Program-made: the position numbers and the translations under genes | NCBI GenBank assembly: GCA_963727465.1 | Contig: CAVSGL010000018.1 | Location: 1-64,000, forward strand | Origin: VRUE01 sp963727465 | Lineage (GTDB): Bacteria; Actinomycetota; Thermoleophilia; Solirubrobacterales; 70-9 | DNA length: 64,000 nucleotides | Direction: 5' to 3' | Notes under the pieces: generated by a model | Seen by the model: only the letters and a program-made list of their open reading frames with translations | What the model was told of the DNA's origin: nothing | The model's database searches: none | Part shown: positions 16,765-25,966 of the stretch, one piece after another | Position numbering within the stretch: the stretch's first letter is position 1 | Layout of the letters: every line of letters starts with the position of its first letter

Positions 16765-16931
16765 CAGCGGACATCCGCGAGCTGACGGCCGGCTCGGCGG
16801 AGTTCGCCGAGGGCGATTCCTTCGAGCGAGCCATCCGCGACCTGACCGGCGTCGGCCTGCTGACCTGTCCGGCCGGCATCGTTGCACCGACCCGAGCGGC
16901 GCTCCACTGCGACCGCCTCGGGGTCCTGTAG
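16758..16931 (+). CDS. Small winged-helix-like protein or fragment (57 aa)
   Basis: The frame encodes MGAADIRELTAGSAEFAEG, then DSFERAIRDLTGVGLLTC and IVAPTRAALHCDRLGVL. The layout of helix, 'RAIRDLTGVGLL' and 'PTRAALHCDRL' resembles short winged-helix-like proteins I recall from Solirubrobacter-type genomes. The first codons lie inside an inverted repeat and no ribosome site is clear, so it may be the tail of a broken gene. Function is unknown. Confidence 0.4.
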   Translation: MGAADIRELTAGSAEFAEGDSFERAIRDLTGVGLLTCPAGIVAPTRAALHCDRLGVL

Positions 16932-16938
16932 GCGTCAT

Positions 16939-17083
16939 CCAGGGCAAGCCCGGCGGCAACCTGCGGTCGCCGGGGCTCAAAATGCGAAAAGGGGAAAGGC
17001 GGGTGCGGCACAGACAAAATACGGTCCCCAAAAAGACGGAGCCCTGGGGGCATCACCGCCGAAGCGGGAGGGGCTTGCCCAGG
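16939..17083 (+). ncRNA. Candidate structured RNA, pseudoknot-rich (HEARO/omega-RNA-like?)
   Basis: A closing helix pairs GGGCAAGCCC (16942-16951) with GGGCTTGCCC (17071-17080), with CC/GG outside. Inside are a hairpin (CGGCG...CGCCG, 16951-16973), GGGCTC (16973-16978) with GAGCCC (17039-17044), and GGCGGGTG (16998-17005) with CACCGCC (17054-17060). The last two cross, so a pseudoknot is implied. A/G-rich single strands such as TCAAAATGCGAAAAGG lie between. There is no ORF. The size and plan recall the HEARO/omega RNAs of IscB elements, but no IscB gene is nearby; the next gene is an Abi-like HEPN protein. The class is my guess. Confidence 0.5.
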
Positions 17084-17114
17084 GCATTCGCCTGACAACT
17101 TACCACCTCGATCA

Positions 17115-17852
17115 ATGGCAAAACCCTCCAGACGCTCGCTGAACTCGCTTTCTCAAGCGGAGATCGAACGGTGGATCACGTCTCCCCGGTTCCGCGCTTT
17201 CCTCAAAGAGGCCAACGGAGACTATGCCTTGGCAACGGCACTCTACGACTGGAACGTCTCAATTTCAGCCGTCTTCTTTGAGGCTCTGAGCTACGCCGAG
17301 GTAATGCTGAGGAACGTCATCGACGCACAGATCGCCCCCGTCGGCCACCACCAGGCGGCAGCGGGAAGCTGGCTATGCGATCCGAAGGTCCTCAACGAAA
17401 AGTCGCTGGAAATCGTCGCGGATGCAATCAACGGCATCGAACAGGAGAAAAAGGAACCGACGAGGGCGCGGGTCGTGGCAAAGCTCTCGTTTGGATTCTG
17501 GCGAGCCCTTCTCGACAAGAGATACAAGGGACTTTGGATTACGCATCTTCACAAGGGCTTCCCAAATGGGACCGGCGATCGAGCTGAAGTAGCCAGGTTG
17601 CTCTCGAAGCTCAACCCCTTCCGCAACCGCATCGCTCACCACGAGCCGATCCTGCACGCCGATATCGCCAAACGCCATCAGGAAATGCTTGATCTCGTGT
17701 CCTTGATGGACAGCGAGGCGGCGCGATGGGTGGCATCGCGTTCGCGTGTTCCGATCCTCCTGGAATGGCGACCTCCGCTTGGCGTCAAACAGAGGGTGCT
17801 GGGGCGATTGGGGCTTACGCCCCGCACGACCGCGTTTCATCGCCACGTCTAG
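17115..17852 (+). CDS. Abi-like HEPN-domain protein
   Basis: This 245-aa protein resembles the Abi_2/AbiD-F family. It opens SLSQAEIERWITSPRFRAFL and has WNVSISAVFFEALSYAEVMLRNVID. Near the C-terminus, NPFRNRIAHHEPIL gives the R-x4-H HEPN motif (Arg170, His175), the catalytic pair of many toxin-type ribonucleases. Such proteins cause abortive infection or act as toxins. No antitoxin gene is adjacent, but a structured RNA candidate ends about 30 nt upstream. Codon use is less GC-rich than in neighbours, which suggests horizontal transfer. Confidence 0.75.
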   Translation: MAKPSRRSLNSLSQAEIERWITSPRFRAFLKEANGDYALATALYDWNVSISAVFFEALSYAEVMLRNVIDAQIAPVGHHQAAAGSWLCDPKVLNEKSLEIVADAINGIEQEKKEPTRARVVAKLSFGFWRALLDKRYKGLWITHLHKGFPNGTGDRAEVARLLSKLNPFRNRIAHHEPILHADIAKRHQEMLDLVSLMDSEAARWVASRSRVPILLEWRPPLGVKQRVLGRLGLTPRTTAFHRHV

Positions 17853-17871
17853 CTCCTGCGTGTTCCTGTAT

Positions 17872-18297
17872 TCAGCGGAGGCGTTCGGGCATGAAGCGGT
17901 AGCCGATGCCGAAGTGGGTGTGGATGTAGCGCCAGTCGGGGGCCGCCTGCTCGAGCTTGGCGCGGACCTTGCGCACGAGGACGTCGACCGAGCGGTTGCG
18001 GCGGGGCATCTCGCCGCCCCACATCAGCGTGTGGATCTCCGGTCGCTGGACGACCGAGTCGATCCGCCGGGAGAGCAGGAAGAAGAGCTCGAACTCGCGC
18101 ACGGTGAAGCCGGCGCGCCGCTCGTCTACGAGCACCTGCAGCTCGGCGGGCCTCACCTCGAGATTCGCGATCCGGAAGGTCGCCCCAGGCGACTCCGGCG
18201 CCGGCGGTTCTACCAGCATGCGCGGGACTTTCCCGCAGGGCCGCCGCGGAACGGTGAATTCTCTGTTTCGAAATTGAAAAGATTTGGTTATCGGCAC
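17872..18297 (-). CDS. OmpR/PhoB-type winged-helix DNA-binding protein without receiver
   Basis: The C-terminal 95 residues form a Trans_reg_C domain: FTVREFELFFLLSRRIDSVVQRPEI, then NRSVDVLVRKVRAKLEQAAPDWRYIHTHFGIGYRF. No phosphoacceptor receiver domain precedes it. The start is uncertain: the open frame allows 141 aa from 18297, but an ATG at 18219 (MLVEPPAPESPGATF) would give a more usual protein of about 115 aa. It lies divergent to lysC; its target is unknown. Confidence 0.75.
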   Translation of the reverse strand: MPITKSFQFRNREFTVPRRPCGKVPRMLVEPPAPESPGATFRIANLEVRPAELQVLVDERRAGFTVREFELFFLLSRRIDSVVQRPEIHTLMWGGEMPRRNRSVDVLVRKVRAKLEQAAPDWRYIHTHFGIGYRFMPERLR

Positions 18298-18356
18298 GCA
18301 GCCTTTAGCCCTCGCGCGCCCTGCCGGCGGCGCCGCACTATCCTCAGACGTTCGCG

Positions 18357-19652
18357 ATGAATGCGGGCTCGGACATAGTCGTGATGAAGTTCGGCGGCAC
18401 CTCGGTCGCCGGGGCTGAGGAGATCAAGCGCGCCGCGCGGCGGATCGTCGCCGCGCGCGAGGCCGGCAACCGTGTCGTCGCCGTGCTCTCGGCGCGCGGC
18501 AAGACCACCGATGACCTGGTCGCCCAGGCGCTGGAGATCTCCCCGCGGCCGGTGGCGCGCGAGATGGACATGCTGCTCTCGACCGGCGAGCGGATCTCCT
18601 GCGCGCTCTGCGCGATGGCGATCCACGACATCGGCCACGAGGCGATCTCGCTGACCGGCTCGCAGGCGGGAATCGTCACCGATTCCTCGCACACGCGGGC
18701 GAAGATCATCGACGTGCGCGCCGACCGCATCCGCGAGATGCTCGAGCGCGACAGGATCGTGCTCGTCGCCGGCTTCCAGGGGGTCTCGACCGACAGCCAC
18801 GACGTGACCACGCTCGGCCGCGGCGGCTCCGACACCACCGCGGTCGCGCTCGCCGCCGCGCTCGGCGCCGGCGTCTGCGAGATCTACACCGACGTCGCCG
18901 GCATCTACAGCGCCGACCCGCGGATCGTCCCCGACGCGCGCAAGCTGCCGATCGCCTCCTACGAGGAGATGCTCGAGATGTCGGCCTCCGGGGCGAAGGT
19001 GCTTCAGCTGCGCTCGGTCGAGTACGCGCGCAACAACGGCGTCCGCATCCACTGCCGCAGCAGCTTCGAGGACGGTCCCGGTACCCTCGTCGTCAGCGAA
19101 GAGGAGAGCGAGAAGGAGTCCGTGGAGCAACCGTTCGTAACCGCAGTGACCCACTCCGACGGCGAGGCGCGGGTGACGCTGACCGGCGTCAGCGACGAGC
19201 CGGGCGTGGCCGGGCGGATCTTCACCGCGCTCGCCGACGCCGGCATCAACGTCGACGTGATCATCCAGAACGAGCCGGTGGGCGACGACGCGCTCGCCGA
19301 TCTCTCCTTCACCGTCGACCGCTCCGACCTCGCCGCGGCGACCGACACGGTGAGCGCGCTCGAGGTCAGCCAGGGCGTGCGCAGCGAAGAGCGGATCGGC
19401 AAGGTCTCGATCGTCGGCGCCGGGATGCGCTCCCACCCGGGCGTCGCCGCCAGGGTCTTCGCCGTGCTCGGCGACGAGGGGATCAACATCGAGATGATCT
19501 CCACCTCGCCGATCAAGATCTCCTGCGTCGTCGCGGCCGACCGCGTTCCCGACGCCGTCCGCGCCCTGCACCAGGCCTTCGAGCTGGGCGAGGACGCGGT
19601 CAGGGCCGAGGACCCGATGGGGGAAAAGACCCGTCCGACGGTCGGCAGCTGA
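18357..19652 (+). CDS. lysC: Aspartate kinase
   Basis: This 431-aa enzyme has the nucleotide-binding opening VVMKFGGTSV, then STGERISCALCAMAI, GRGGSDTTAVALAAALGA and EIYTDVAGIYSADPR, followed by two ACT domains (about 265-420) that usually give feedback inhibition by lysine or threonine. It makes aspartyl-4-phosphate, the first step toward lysine, threonine, methionine and diaminopimelate. A TATCCT box lies 12 nt before the ATG. It sits 19 nt before asd, forming a two-gene operon. Confidence 0.96.
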   Translation: MNAGSDIVVMKFGGTSVAGAEEIKRAARRIVAAREAGNRVVAVLSARGKTTDDLVAQALEISPRPVAREMDMLLSTGERISCALCAMAIHDIGHEAISLTGSQAGIVTDSSHTRAKIIDVRADRIREMLERDRIVLVAGFQGVSTDSHDVTTLGRGGSDTTAVALAAALGAGVCEIYTDVAGIYSADPRIVPDARKLPIASYEEMLEMSASGAKVLQLRSVEYARNNGVRIHCRSSFEDGPGTLVVSEEESEKESVEQPFVTAVTHSDGEARVTLTGVSDEPGVAGRIFTALADAGINVDVIIQNEPVGDDALADLSFTVDRSDLAAATDTVSALEVSQGVRSEERIGKVSIVGAGMRSHPGVAARVFAVLGDEGINIEMISTSPIKISCVVAADRVPDAVRALHQAFELGEDAVRAEDPMGEKTRPTVGS

Positions 19653-19671
19653 GCCCCGTCATACTCGGCGC

Positions 19672-20697
19672 ATGGCGGGCGACGGATACAGAGTCGGGGT
19701 GGTGGGCGCGACCGGGCTGGTCGGGATGACGATCCTCGACCTGCTCGCGGCGCGCGACTTCCCCGTCGCCCAGGTGGTCCCCTTCGCCTCCGAGCGCTCG
19801 GCCGGCAAGGCGATCGAGTGGGGCGACGAGGAGCTCGAGGTCCGCGCGCTCGGCGAGGACTCGATCCAGGGCCTCGACATCGTGCTCTCCTCGGCCGGCG
19901 GCTCGGTCAGCGCCGAGTGGACGCCGAAGCTGGTCGAGGCCGGCGCGGTGGTCGTCGACAACACCAGCTACTGGCGCATGCACGACGACGTCCCGCTGGT
20001 CGTCGCCGAGGTCAACCCCGACGACCTCGCCGGCCACAGGGGGATCGTCGCCAACCCGAACTGCTCGACCATGCAGATGGTCGTCGCGCTGAAGCCGCTC
20101 CACGACGCGGCCGGGATCGAGCGCCTGGTGATCTCCACCTACCAGGCGGTCTCCGGCACCGGCAGGGCGGCGATCGACGAGCTGCTCGCGCAGTCGCGGG
20201 CGCAGCTCGACGGCCACGACCCGATCGTCGACGTCTATCCGCACCGGATCGCCTTCAACGCGCTGCCGCAGGCCGGCAGCTTTGCCGCGGGCGACGACCA
20301 CACCGACGAGGAGCGCAAGCTGATCGACGAGACGCGCAAGATCCTCGGCGACGCCGGGATCCGCATCAGCCCCACCTGCGTGCGGGTGCCGGTCGTGACC
20401 GGTCACTCCGAGGCGGTCAACGTCGAGACGCGCGAGCCGCTGGAGCCCGGGCGGGCGCGCGAGCTGCTCGCCGCCGCGCCCGGCGTCACCGTGCTCGACG
20501 AGCCCGCGGCGGGGCGCTACCCGATGGCGATCGCGGCCGCCGGCCGCGACGACGTCTTCGTCGGCCGCATCCGCCGCGACCCGGGCAACGAGCGGGCGCT
20601 CGACATCTGGGTCGTCTCCGACAACCTGCGCAAGGGCGCTGCGACCAACACCGTGCAGATCGCCGAGCTGCTGGTCGAGCGCGACCTGCTGGGCTGA
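19672..20697 (+). CDS. asd: Aspartate-semialdehyde dehydrogenase
   Basis: This 341-aa enzyme has the NADP-binding loop GATGLVG (12-18), the active-site phrase NPNCSTMQ with Cys131, and the dimer-type motif STYQAVSGTGRAAIDEL. It reduces aspartyl phosphate to aspartate semialdehyde, directly after LysC. A CATACT box ends 6 nt before the ATG, so the gene may also have its own leaderless transcript inside the operon. Confidence 0.96.
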   Translation: MAGDGYRVGVVGATGLVGMTILDLLAARDFPVAQVVPFASERSAGKAIEWGDEELEVRALGEDSIQGLDIVLSSAGGSVSAEWTPKLVEAGAVVVDNTSYWRMHDDVPLVVAEVNPDDLAGHRGIVANPNCSTMQMVVALKPLHDAAGIERLVISTYQAVSGTGRAAIDELLAQSRAQLDGHDPIVDVYPHRIAFNALPQAGSFAAGDDHTDEERKLIDETRKILGDAGIRISPTCVRVPVVTGHSEAVNVETREPLEPGRARELLAAAPGVTVLDEPAAGRYPMAIAAAGRDDVFVGRIRRDPGNERALDIWVVSDNLRKGAATNTVQIAELLVERDLLG

Positions 20698-20712
20698 GAG
20701 CCCGAGACTCCG

Positions 20713-21762
20713 CTACCAGTACATGACGGCGGTCTGGCCGGAACGTCCCGCCCAGAAGAGCCGCACGCGCAGCACGTATTTGCGTCCCTGGAAGAGCTTC
20801 ACGCTCAGCTTCGCGTTGCGGTCATCGCCGCTGTCGTCGTCGCCGGCTAGGTAGCGCAGCTCGCCGCCCACCTGCTCGAAGAGGACGATCACCGTGTCGG
20901 CTTCGCCGAAGGTGGCGATCTCGTATTTGCGCGACGCCGGCGGTGCGATCTCGAAGTCCGCCTGCTGCGCGGGGGCGAGGCTCAGCGGCTTCGACTCGAA
21001 CGGCGCCAGCGCCTGCGGCGCCGCCTGGTCTCCCGGGTACCACTTGCGCATCCATTCGACGTCGAGCGGCGAGATCCCGGTGGGGGCGTCGATGCCTTTC
21101 TTGTAGGCCTCGGGGGAGACGATCAGGCCGGGCGGAAAGGGGTACTCCATCACCGACTTGGGATCCCAGGACGAGCCTTCGACCTGGGTCGGGTCGAGCT
21201 TCCGGAGCACGTTGCTGAAAGTCTGGTCGCGCGGCCATTCGTTCGGTGGCGCTTCGAAGGTCTTGTAGACGGCCTCCTCGTCCCAGACGATCCCCGAGAA
21301 CGGGCTCTGGTGCTCGTGCGGCATGCCGAGCGTGTGGCCCTGCTCGTGCCGTGCGGTGACCTCGCCCCATTCCGTCGTCAGGTCCCAGCCGAAGTTCATC
21401 GTCCGCTCCGTCGCCGGGATGCTGAGGATGCCGCGCCCGAGCGCCGACCAGGAGCCGTCGCTCTGGTCGAAGCCGATCCGCACCTCCGCTTCGCTCAGGT
21501 CGGCGACCTCTTCGAACTCGAGCCCGATGCCGACTTCCTTCCAGGCCTTGAAGGCGTCGCGAACGGCATCGAGCTGGGCTTCGCCGGCCGGCGCCCAGGC
21601 GGGGTTCTGCCGCCCGTCGAAGAAGGCGTAGTGGAGCACGGTCCCGTTTACCCACTTGGCGGCGCCGAGGACGATCGCGCGCTGGCGTTCGGCCGGCATC
21701 GACGCCGGCAGCTGCGGCGGGGGCTGCGGCGGGGTCGAGCAGATCGGCTTGACGTCGGCCAT
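20713..21762 (-). CDS. Metzincin-type zinc metalloprotease
   Basis: This 349-aa protein has the full metzincin zinc site HEQGHTLGMPH (139-149: His139, His143, His149, catalytic Glu140). A Met-turn candidate, SVMEYPFPP, follows about 65 residues later. The fold before it (LHYAFFDG, AVRDAFKAWKEVGIGLEFEEV) matches astacin/matrixin-like peptidases. The C-terminal 100 residues look like a beta-sandwich domain with DDDSGDDRNAKLSVKL. I see no signal peptide, so the route out of the cell, if any, is unclear. It converges with asd. Confidence 0.8.
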   Translation of the reverse strand: MADVKPICSTPPQPPPQLPASMPAERQRAIVLGAAKWVNGTVLHYAFFDGRQNPAWAPAGEAQLDAVRDAFKAWKEVGIGLEFEEVADLSEAEVRIGFDQSDGSWSALGRGILSIPATERTMNFGWDLTTEWGEVTARHEQGHTLGMPHEHQSPFSGIVWDEEAVYKTFEAPPNEWPRDQTFSNVLRKLDPTQVEGSSWDPKSVMEYPFPPGLIVSPEAYKKGIDAPTGISPLDVEWMRKWYPGDQAAPQALAPFESKPLSLAPAQQADFEIAPPASRKYEIATFGEADTVIVLFEQVGGELRYLAGDDDSGDDRNAKLSVKLFQGRKYVLRVRLFWAGRSGQTAVMYW

Positions 21763-21818
21763 CGGCTAAAGCCGTACCACACCGGCTCCTAATTAGTCAA
21801 TCTAAACAAAGCAGTTTG

Positions 21819-22292
21819 TCAGTCGCCCAGGTCCTCGGCGAGCACCCCGAAGCGCTTGACCAGCTCGCAGAAGAAGTCCTGGCGGGTGACGATCGCGTGG
21901 ACCCTCCCCGCGGTCGCGATCGGGACGATCAGCACGCGGTGGTGGATGAAGAGCTCGGCCAGCTGGGTGTCGGAGAAGTCGTCCTCGACCAGGACGTGGT
22001 CGGTGGTCAGCCAGCGCCGGATCGGCTGCTCGGCGCAGTTGGCGCGGCGCTCGATCGTCTCGTCGACCGAGCGCGAGACCATCGCCGCCGAGGCGAGCTC
22101 GCCGACGTAGCCGGGGAAGAGCGCCTGCATGAACTCGCGCTCGCCGAAGATGCCGACGAAGCCGCTGCTGTCGACCGCGGGCAGCGCCGGCAGGCCCTCG
22201 TCGATCACCCGCCGGGCCGCCGGGCCGATCAGCTCGTCGGCGTCGAGCGGTTCTATCTCGCGCAGCGTCTGCTTGACGATCGAGTCGGACAT
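21819..22292 (-). CDS. Tandem CBS-domain protein
   Basis: This 157-aa protein is two CBS repeats: LDADELIGPAARRVIDEGLPALPAVDSSGFVGIFGEREFMQAL (about 16-58) and DDFSDTQLAELFIHHRVLIVPIATAGRVHAIVTRQDFF (about 104-141). CBS pairs bind adenosyl ligands and gate partner proteins. It starts 21 nt after the end of the ArsB/NhaD-like transporter gene on the same strand, so it may regulate that transporter. Confidence 0.88.
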   Translation of the reverse strand: MSDSIVKQTLREIEPLDADELIGPAARRVIDEGLPALPAVDSSGFVGIFGEREFMQALFPGYVGELASAAMVSRSVDETIERRANCAEQPIRRWLTTDHVLVEDDFSDTQLAELFIHHRVLIVPIATAGRVHAIVTRQDFFCELVKRFGVLAEDLGD

Positions 22293-22313
22293 GTCGCTCC
22301 CTTCCTCTATCCG

Positions 22314-23585
22314 TCAGAAGGCTATGTAGCGGATTGAAATGTAAGCGGTCGCGAGCGCGATCGAGAGGACCGTCACCGGCAGGCCGACCTTGAGGAAGGG
22401 CAGGAAGCCGATCGGCGTGCCCGCGCGTTCGGCCATCCCGGCGGCGGCGACGTTGGCCGCCGCGGCGATCATCGTCGCGTTGCCGCCGAAGCAGGCGCCG
22501 AGCGCCAGCGCCCACCAGTAGGCGTCGTCGCCCTGCGTTCCGGCCGAGCTCTGGAGCTCCTTGACGACGGGGATCATCGCCGTGGTGAAGGGGATGTTGT
22601 CGACCACGGCCGAGCCCAGCGCGGCGACCCAGGTGATCCCGATCAGCTCGGCGGTGCGGCCGCCGCCGGTGATGTCCTTGACCGCGGTCGCGACGTGCTC
22701 GATCGCCCCGGTCGCCTCCAGCGCCCCGACCATGACGAAGAGGGCGACGAAGAAGAAGAGCGTCGTCCACTCGATGTTGGAGAGCGCTTTCTCGAGTTCG
22801 ATCCTGGTCACCAGCAGGCCGACCGCGGCGCCGGTCAGCGCCACCGTCGCCGGCTCGACGTGCAGCGCCTGGTGGGCGAAGAAGGCGAGCACGGTCAGCA
22901 CCAGCACCGGCCCGGTGCGCCGCAGCTCGGCCGCGTCGCGGATCGAGGCGGCGGCATTCAGCTCCATCACCGCCTGGCGGTTGCGCTCGTCGACGTGCAG
23001 GCGCTTGCGGAAGAGGAAGTAGAGCACGGGCACGACGGCGGCGAAGGTGACGATCACGATCGGCGCCAGGTTGGCGATGAAGGCGTTGAAGCTGAGCCCG
23101 GTGGCGCCGGCGATGATGATGTTCGGCGGGTCGCCGATCAGGGTCGCGGTGCCGCCGATGTTGGAGGCGATCACCTCGATGATCAGCAGCGGCACCGCCT
23201 CGATGTCGAGCGCGTCGGCGAGCAGGAAGGTGATCGGCGCGATCAGCAGGATCGTCGTCAGGTTGTCGAGGAAGGCGGAGAGCAGCGCCGTCGTCCCCGC
23301 GAGGCTCATCGTCACCGCGAACGAGCGCCCGCCGGAGAGCTGGCCGGCGCGGATCGCGACGAAGTCGTAGATGCCCGTCTGCTGGGTCAGGTAGACGAGG
23401 ATCATCATCCCGGTCAGCAGCCCGATCGTGTTGAAGTCGACCGCCTCGATCGCCTGCTCCTGCGAGAAGTCGCCGACGAAGAGGACGACGATCGCCGCGC
23501 CGAGCAGGGCGACGTTGGTGCGGTGCATCTTCTCGCTGGCGATGATCGCCAGGCAGATCAGGAAGGTGGCGACGGCGATTGCCAT
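22314..23585 (-). CDS. ArsB/NhaD-superfamily anion or Na+/H+ transporter
   Basis: This 423-aa membrane protein has about 11 helices. FLDNLTTILLIAPITFLLADAL and NIGGTATLIGDPPNIIIAGATGLSF are the diagnostic stretches of the P-protein/ArsB/NhaD group, and the second half repeats the plan (AALGSAVVDNIPFTTAMIPV, ACFGGNATMIAAAANV). It could carry arsenite, Na+ or another anion; no arsenic genes are nearby. The downstream CBS gene is probably co-transcribed. Confidence 0.85.
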   Translation of the reverse strand: MAIAVATFLICLAIIASEKMHRTNVALLGAAIVVLFVGDFSQEQAIEAVDFNTIGLLTGMMILVYLTQQTGIYDFVAIRAGQLSGGRSFAVTMSLAGTTALLSAFLDNLTTILLIAPITFLLADALDIEAVPLLIIEVIASNIGGTATLIGDPPNIIIAGATGLSFNAFIANLAPIVIVTFAAVVPVLYFLFRKRLHVDERNRQAVMELNAAASIRDAAELRRTGPVLVLTVLAFFAHQALHVEPATVALTGAAVGLLVTRIELEKALSNIEWTTLFFFVALFVMVGALEATGAIEHVATAVKDITGGGRTAELIGITWVAALGSAVVDNIPFTTAMIPVVKELQSSAGTQGDDAYWWALALGACFGGNATMIAAAANVAAAGMAERAGTPIGFLPFLKVGLPVTVLSIALATAYISIRYIAF

Positions 23586-23605
23586 GCCCGCGCCAGGCTA
23601 TGCGA

Positions 23606-25966
23606 TCAGCTGGCGGGCGGGGTGCGCCGGACCGGCGCCCGCCCCGGCGGCTGCTGCGGGAGCGGACCGGGCTGCGGCGCCGGCGGCGGCGGGAAGCGCA
23701 GCGGCTCGCCTTCGACCGTCGCCGGCTCGCCGAAGTGGTGGATCCGCACCGGCGGGCCGTCGAGCAGCGTGTAGACGACGCCGGCGTCGCCGACCTCGAC
23801 CGCGAGCCGGCTGCCGCGCCAGCGCAGGCGGAAGGCGAGCCGGGTGAGGCGCTCGGGCAGGCGCGGGGCGAAGCGCAGCTCGCCGCCGTGGTCGCGCATG
23901 CCGCCGAAGCCGGCGACCGCGGCCATCCAGGCGCCCGCCAGCGAGGCGATGTGGAGGCCGTCGCGGACGTTGTGCTCGAGGTCGTCGAGGTCCATCAGCG
24001 CCGCCTCGCCGAAGTAGTCGTAGGCGAGCTCGAGCTGGCCGACCTCGGCCGCGATCACCGCCTGCGCGCAGGCCGAGAGCGACGAGTCGCGCACGGTGAT
24101 CCGCTCGTAGTAGTCGAAGTTGCGCGCCTTCTGCTCGGCCTCGAAGGCGTCGCCGCGCACGTACATCGCCAGCACCAGGTCGGCCTGCTTGACCACCTGC
24201 TTGCGGTAGAGGTCGAAGTAGGGGAAGTGCAGCAGCAGCGGATAGTCGTCGGCGCCGGTCTCGGAGAAGTCCCAGCGCGCGTGCCGGGTGAAGCCCTCTG
24301 CCTGCGGGTGCACGCCGAGCTCCTCGTCGAAGACGACGACCATCGCCGTCGCCGCGTCGCGCCAGGAGGCGATCTCCTCGTCTTCGACGCCGAGCTCGGC
24401 GGCGCGGTCGGGGTTGCGCTCGGCGACCTCGGCGGCGGCGCGCAGGTTCTGCTGCGCCATCAGGTTGGTGTAGACGTTGTTGTCGGCGACCGCGCTGTAC
24501 TCGTCGGGGCCGGTGACGCCGTCGATGCGGAAGCTGCCCGAGGGGTGGTGGTGGCCGAGCGAGCGCCACAGCCGCGCCGTCTCGACCAGCAGCTCGAGCC
24601 CGGCGCCGCGCGCGAACTCCTCGTCGCCGCTGGCGGCGACGTAGCGGCTGACCGCCGCGGCGACGTCGGCGCCGATGTGGAAGGCGGCGGTGCCGGCCGG
24701 CCAGTAGGCCGAGCACTCGGCGCCGCTGATCGTGCGCCAGGGGAAGGCGGCGCCGGCGAGGCCGAGCTGCTCGGCGCGGCGCTTGGCGAGGTCGAGCGTG
24801 TCGCGGCGCCAGCGCAGCGCCGCGGCGGTCGCTTCGGGCGCGGTGTAGGTGAGCACCGGCAGGACGAAGGACTCGGTGTCCCAGAAGCAGTGGCCGTCGT
24901 AGCCGGGGCCGGTGAGGCCCTTGGCGGGGATCGCGCGGCCCTCGCCGCGGGCGCCCGCCTGGAGCGTGTGGAAGAGCGCGAAGCGGACCGCCTGCTGTAG
25001 CTCGGCGTCGCCGTCGAGCTCGACGTCGGCGCCGTCCCAGAACTCGTCGAGGTACTCGCGCTGCTCGTCCTCGATCCCCTGCCAGCCGCTGTGGCGGGCG
25101 CCGGCGACCGCGGCGGCGACCTGATCGCGCACGGCCGGCGCCGAGCGCTCCGCCGACCAGCCGTAGGCGATCAGCTTGGTCAGGCGCAGCTTTTCGCCCG
25201 GCTTGGCCGCGGCGGTGACGGTGACCCGCGCCAGGTCCTCCCAGGCCTCGGCCGGCTCGACCCGCGTGCCCTCGGGACCGTCGACCAGGTGGTCCATCGC
25301 GGCCGCGGCGCGCAGGCCGCTCTGCTTGGTCGTGTGCACGAGCACCGCTTCGTCGCCGGCGGTCGCGAAGAGCTCGCACTCCAGCGGCGATTCGAGCGCC
25401 GCCGCGGCGCGCGGGTCGTCGGAGGCGGCGGGCCGGGGCTCGTTGGCGACCAGCTCCGACTGCACGACCAGCGTCGTCTCGTCCTCCAGCGGTTCGACCT
25501 CGTAGTCGATCGCCGCGACGGCGCGCTGGGCGAAGGAGACGAGCCGGCGCGAGGTCACCCGCACCTTCTTGCCGGTCGGCGAGCGCCAGACGGCCTCGCG
25601 CCGCAGCTGTCCGCTGCGCAGGTCGAGCACCCGCTCGTGGCTGAGCAGCTCGCCGTAGCGGACGTCGAAGGGGGAGTCGTCGACGAGCAGGCGGATGATC
25701 TTGCCGTTGGTCATGTTGACCACGGTCTCGCCGGCCTCGGGATAGCCGTAGCCGGCCTCGGCGTAGGGCAGCGGGCGGACCTCCCAGAAGGCGTTGAGGT
25801 AGGTGCCCGGCAGCGCGTGCGGCTCGCCCTCGTCGAGGTTGCCGCGCAGGCCGAGGTGGCCGTTGGAGAGGGCGAAGACGGACTCCGACTGGGCCAGCCG
25901 CTCGAGGTCGAGGCCGGTCTCGCGCACCGCCCAGGGCTCGATCGTGAAGGCGGGGTGTCCGATCAC
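23606..25966 (-). CDS. Glycoside hydrolase family 65 disaccharide phosphorylase
   Basis: This 786-aa protein has the GH65 plan: an N-terminal beta-sandwich, a linker, an (alpha/alpha)6 barrel and a small C-terminal beta domain. The barrel carries FWDTESFVLPVL, and GVTGPDEYSAVADNNVYTN with Glu489 as the likely general acid; KQVVKQADLVLAMY is the phosphate-side motif. The family splits maltose, trehalose, kojibiose or nigerose with phosphate, giving glucose and beta-glucose-1-phosphate. The exact sugar cannot be told here. Its start overlaps the stop of pgmB by 4 nt, so the pair is translationally coupled. Confidence 0.93.
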   Translation of the reverse strand: MIGHPAFTIEPWAVRETGLDLERLAQSESVFALSNGHLGLRGNLDEGEPHALPGTYLNAFWEVRPLPYAEAGYGYPEAGETVVNMTNGKIIRLLVDDSPFDVRYGELLSHERVLDLRSGQLRREAVWRSPTGKKVRVTSRRLVSFAQRAVAAIDYEVEPLEDETTLVVQSELVANEPRPAASDDPRAAAALESPLECELFATAGDEAVLVHTTKQSGLRAAAAMDHLVDGPEGTRVEPAEAWEDLARVTVTAAAKPGEKLRLTKLIAYGWSAERSAPAVRDQVAAAVAGARHSGWQGIEDEQREYLDEFWDGADVELDGDAELQQAVRFALFHTLQAGARGEGRAIPAKGLTGPGYDGHCFWDTESFVLPVLTYTAPEATAAALRWRRDTLDLAKRRAEQLGLAGAAFPWRTISGAECSAYWPAGTAAFHIGADVAAAVSRYVAASGDEEFARGAGLELLVETARLWRSLGHHHPSGSFRIDGVTGPDEYSAVADNNVYTNLMAQQNLRAAAEVAERNPDRAAELGVEDEEIASWRDAATAMVVVFDEELGVHPQAEGFTRHARWDFSETGADDYPLLLHFPYFDLYRKQVVKQADLVLAMYVRGDAFEAEQKARNFDYYERITVRDSSLSACAQAVIAAEVGQLELAYDYFGEAALMDLDDLEHNVRDGLHIASLAGAWMAAVAGFGGMRDHGGELRFAPRLPERLTRLAFRLRWRGSRLAVEVGDAGVVYTLLDGPPVRIHHFGEPATVEGEPLRFPPPPAPQPGPLPQQPPGRAPVRRTPPAS

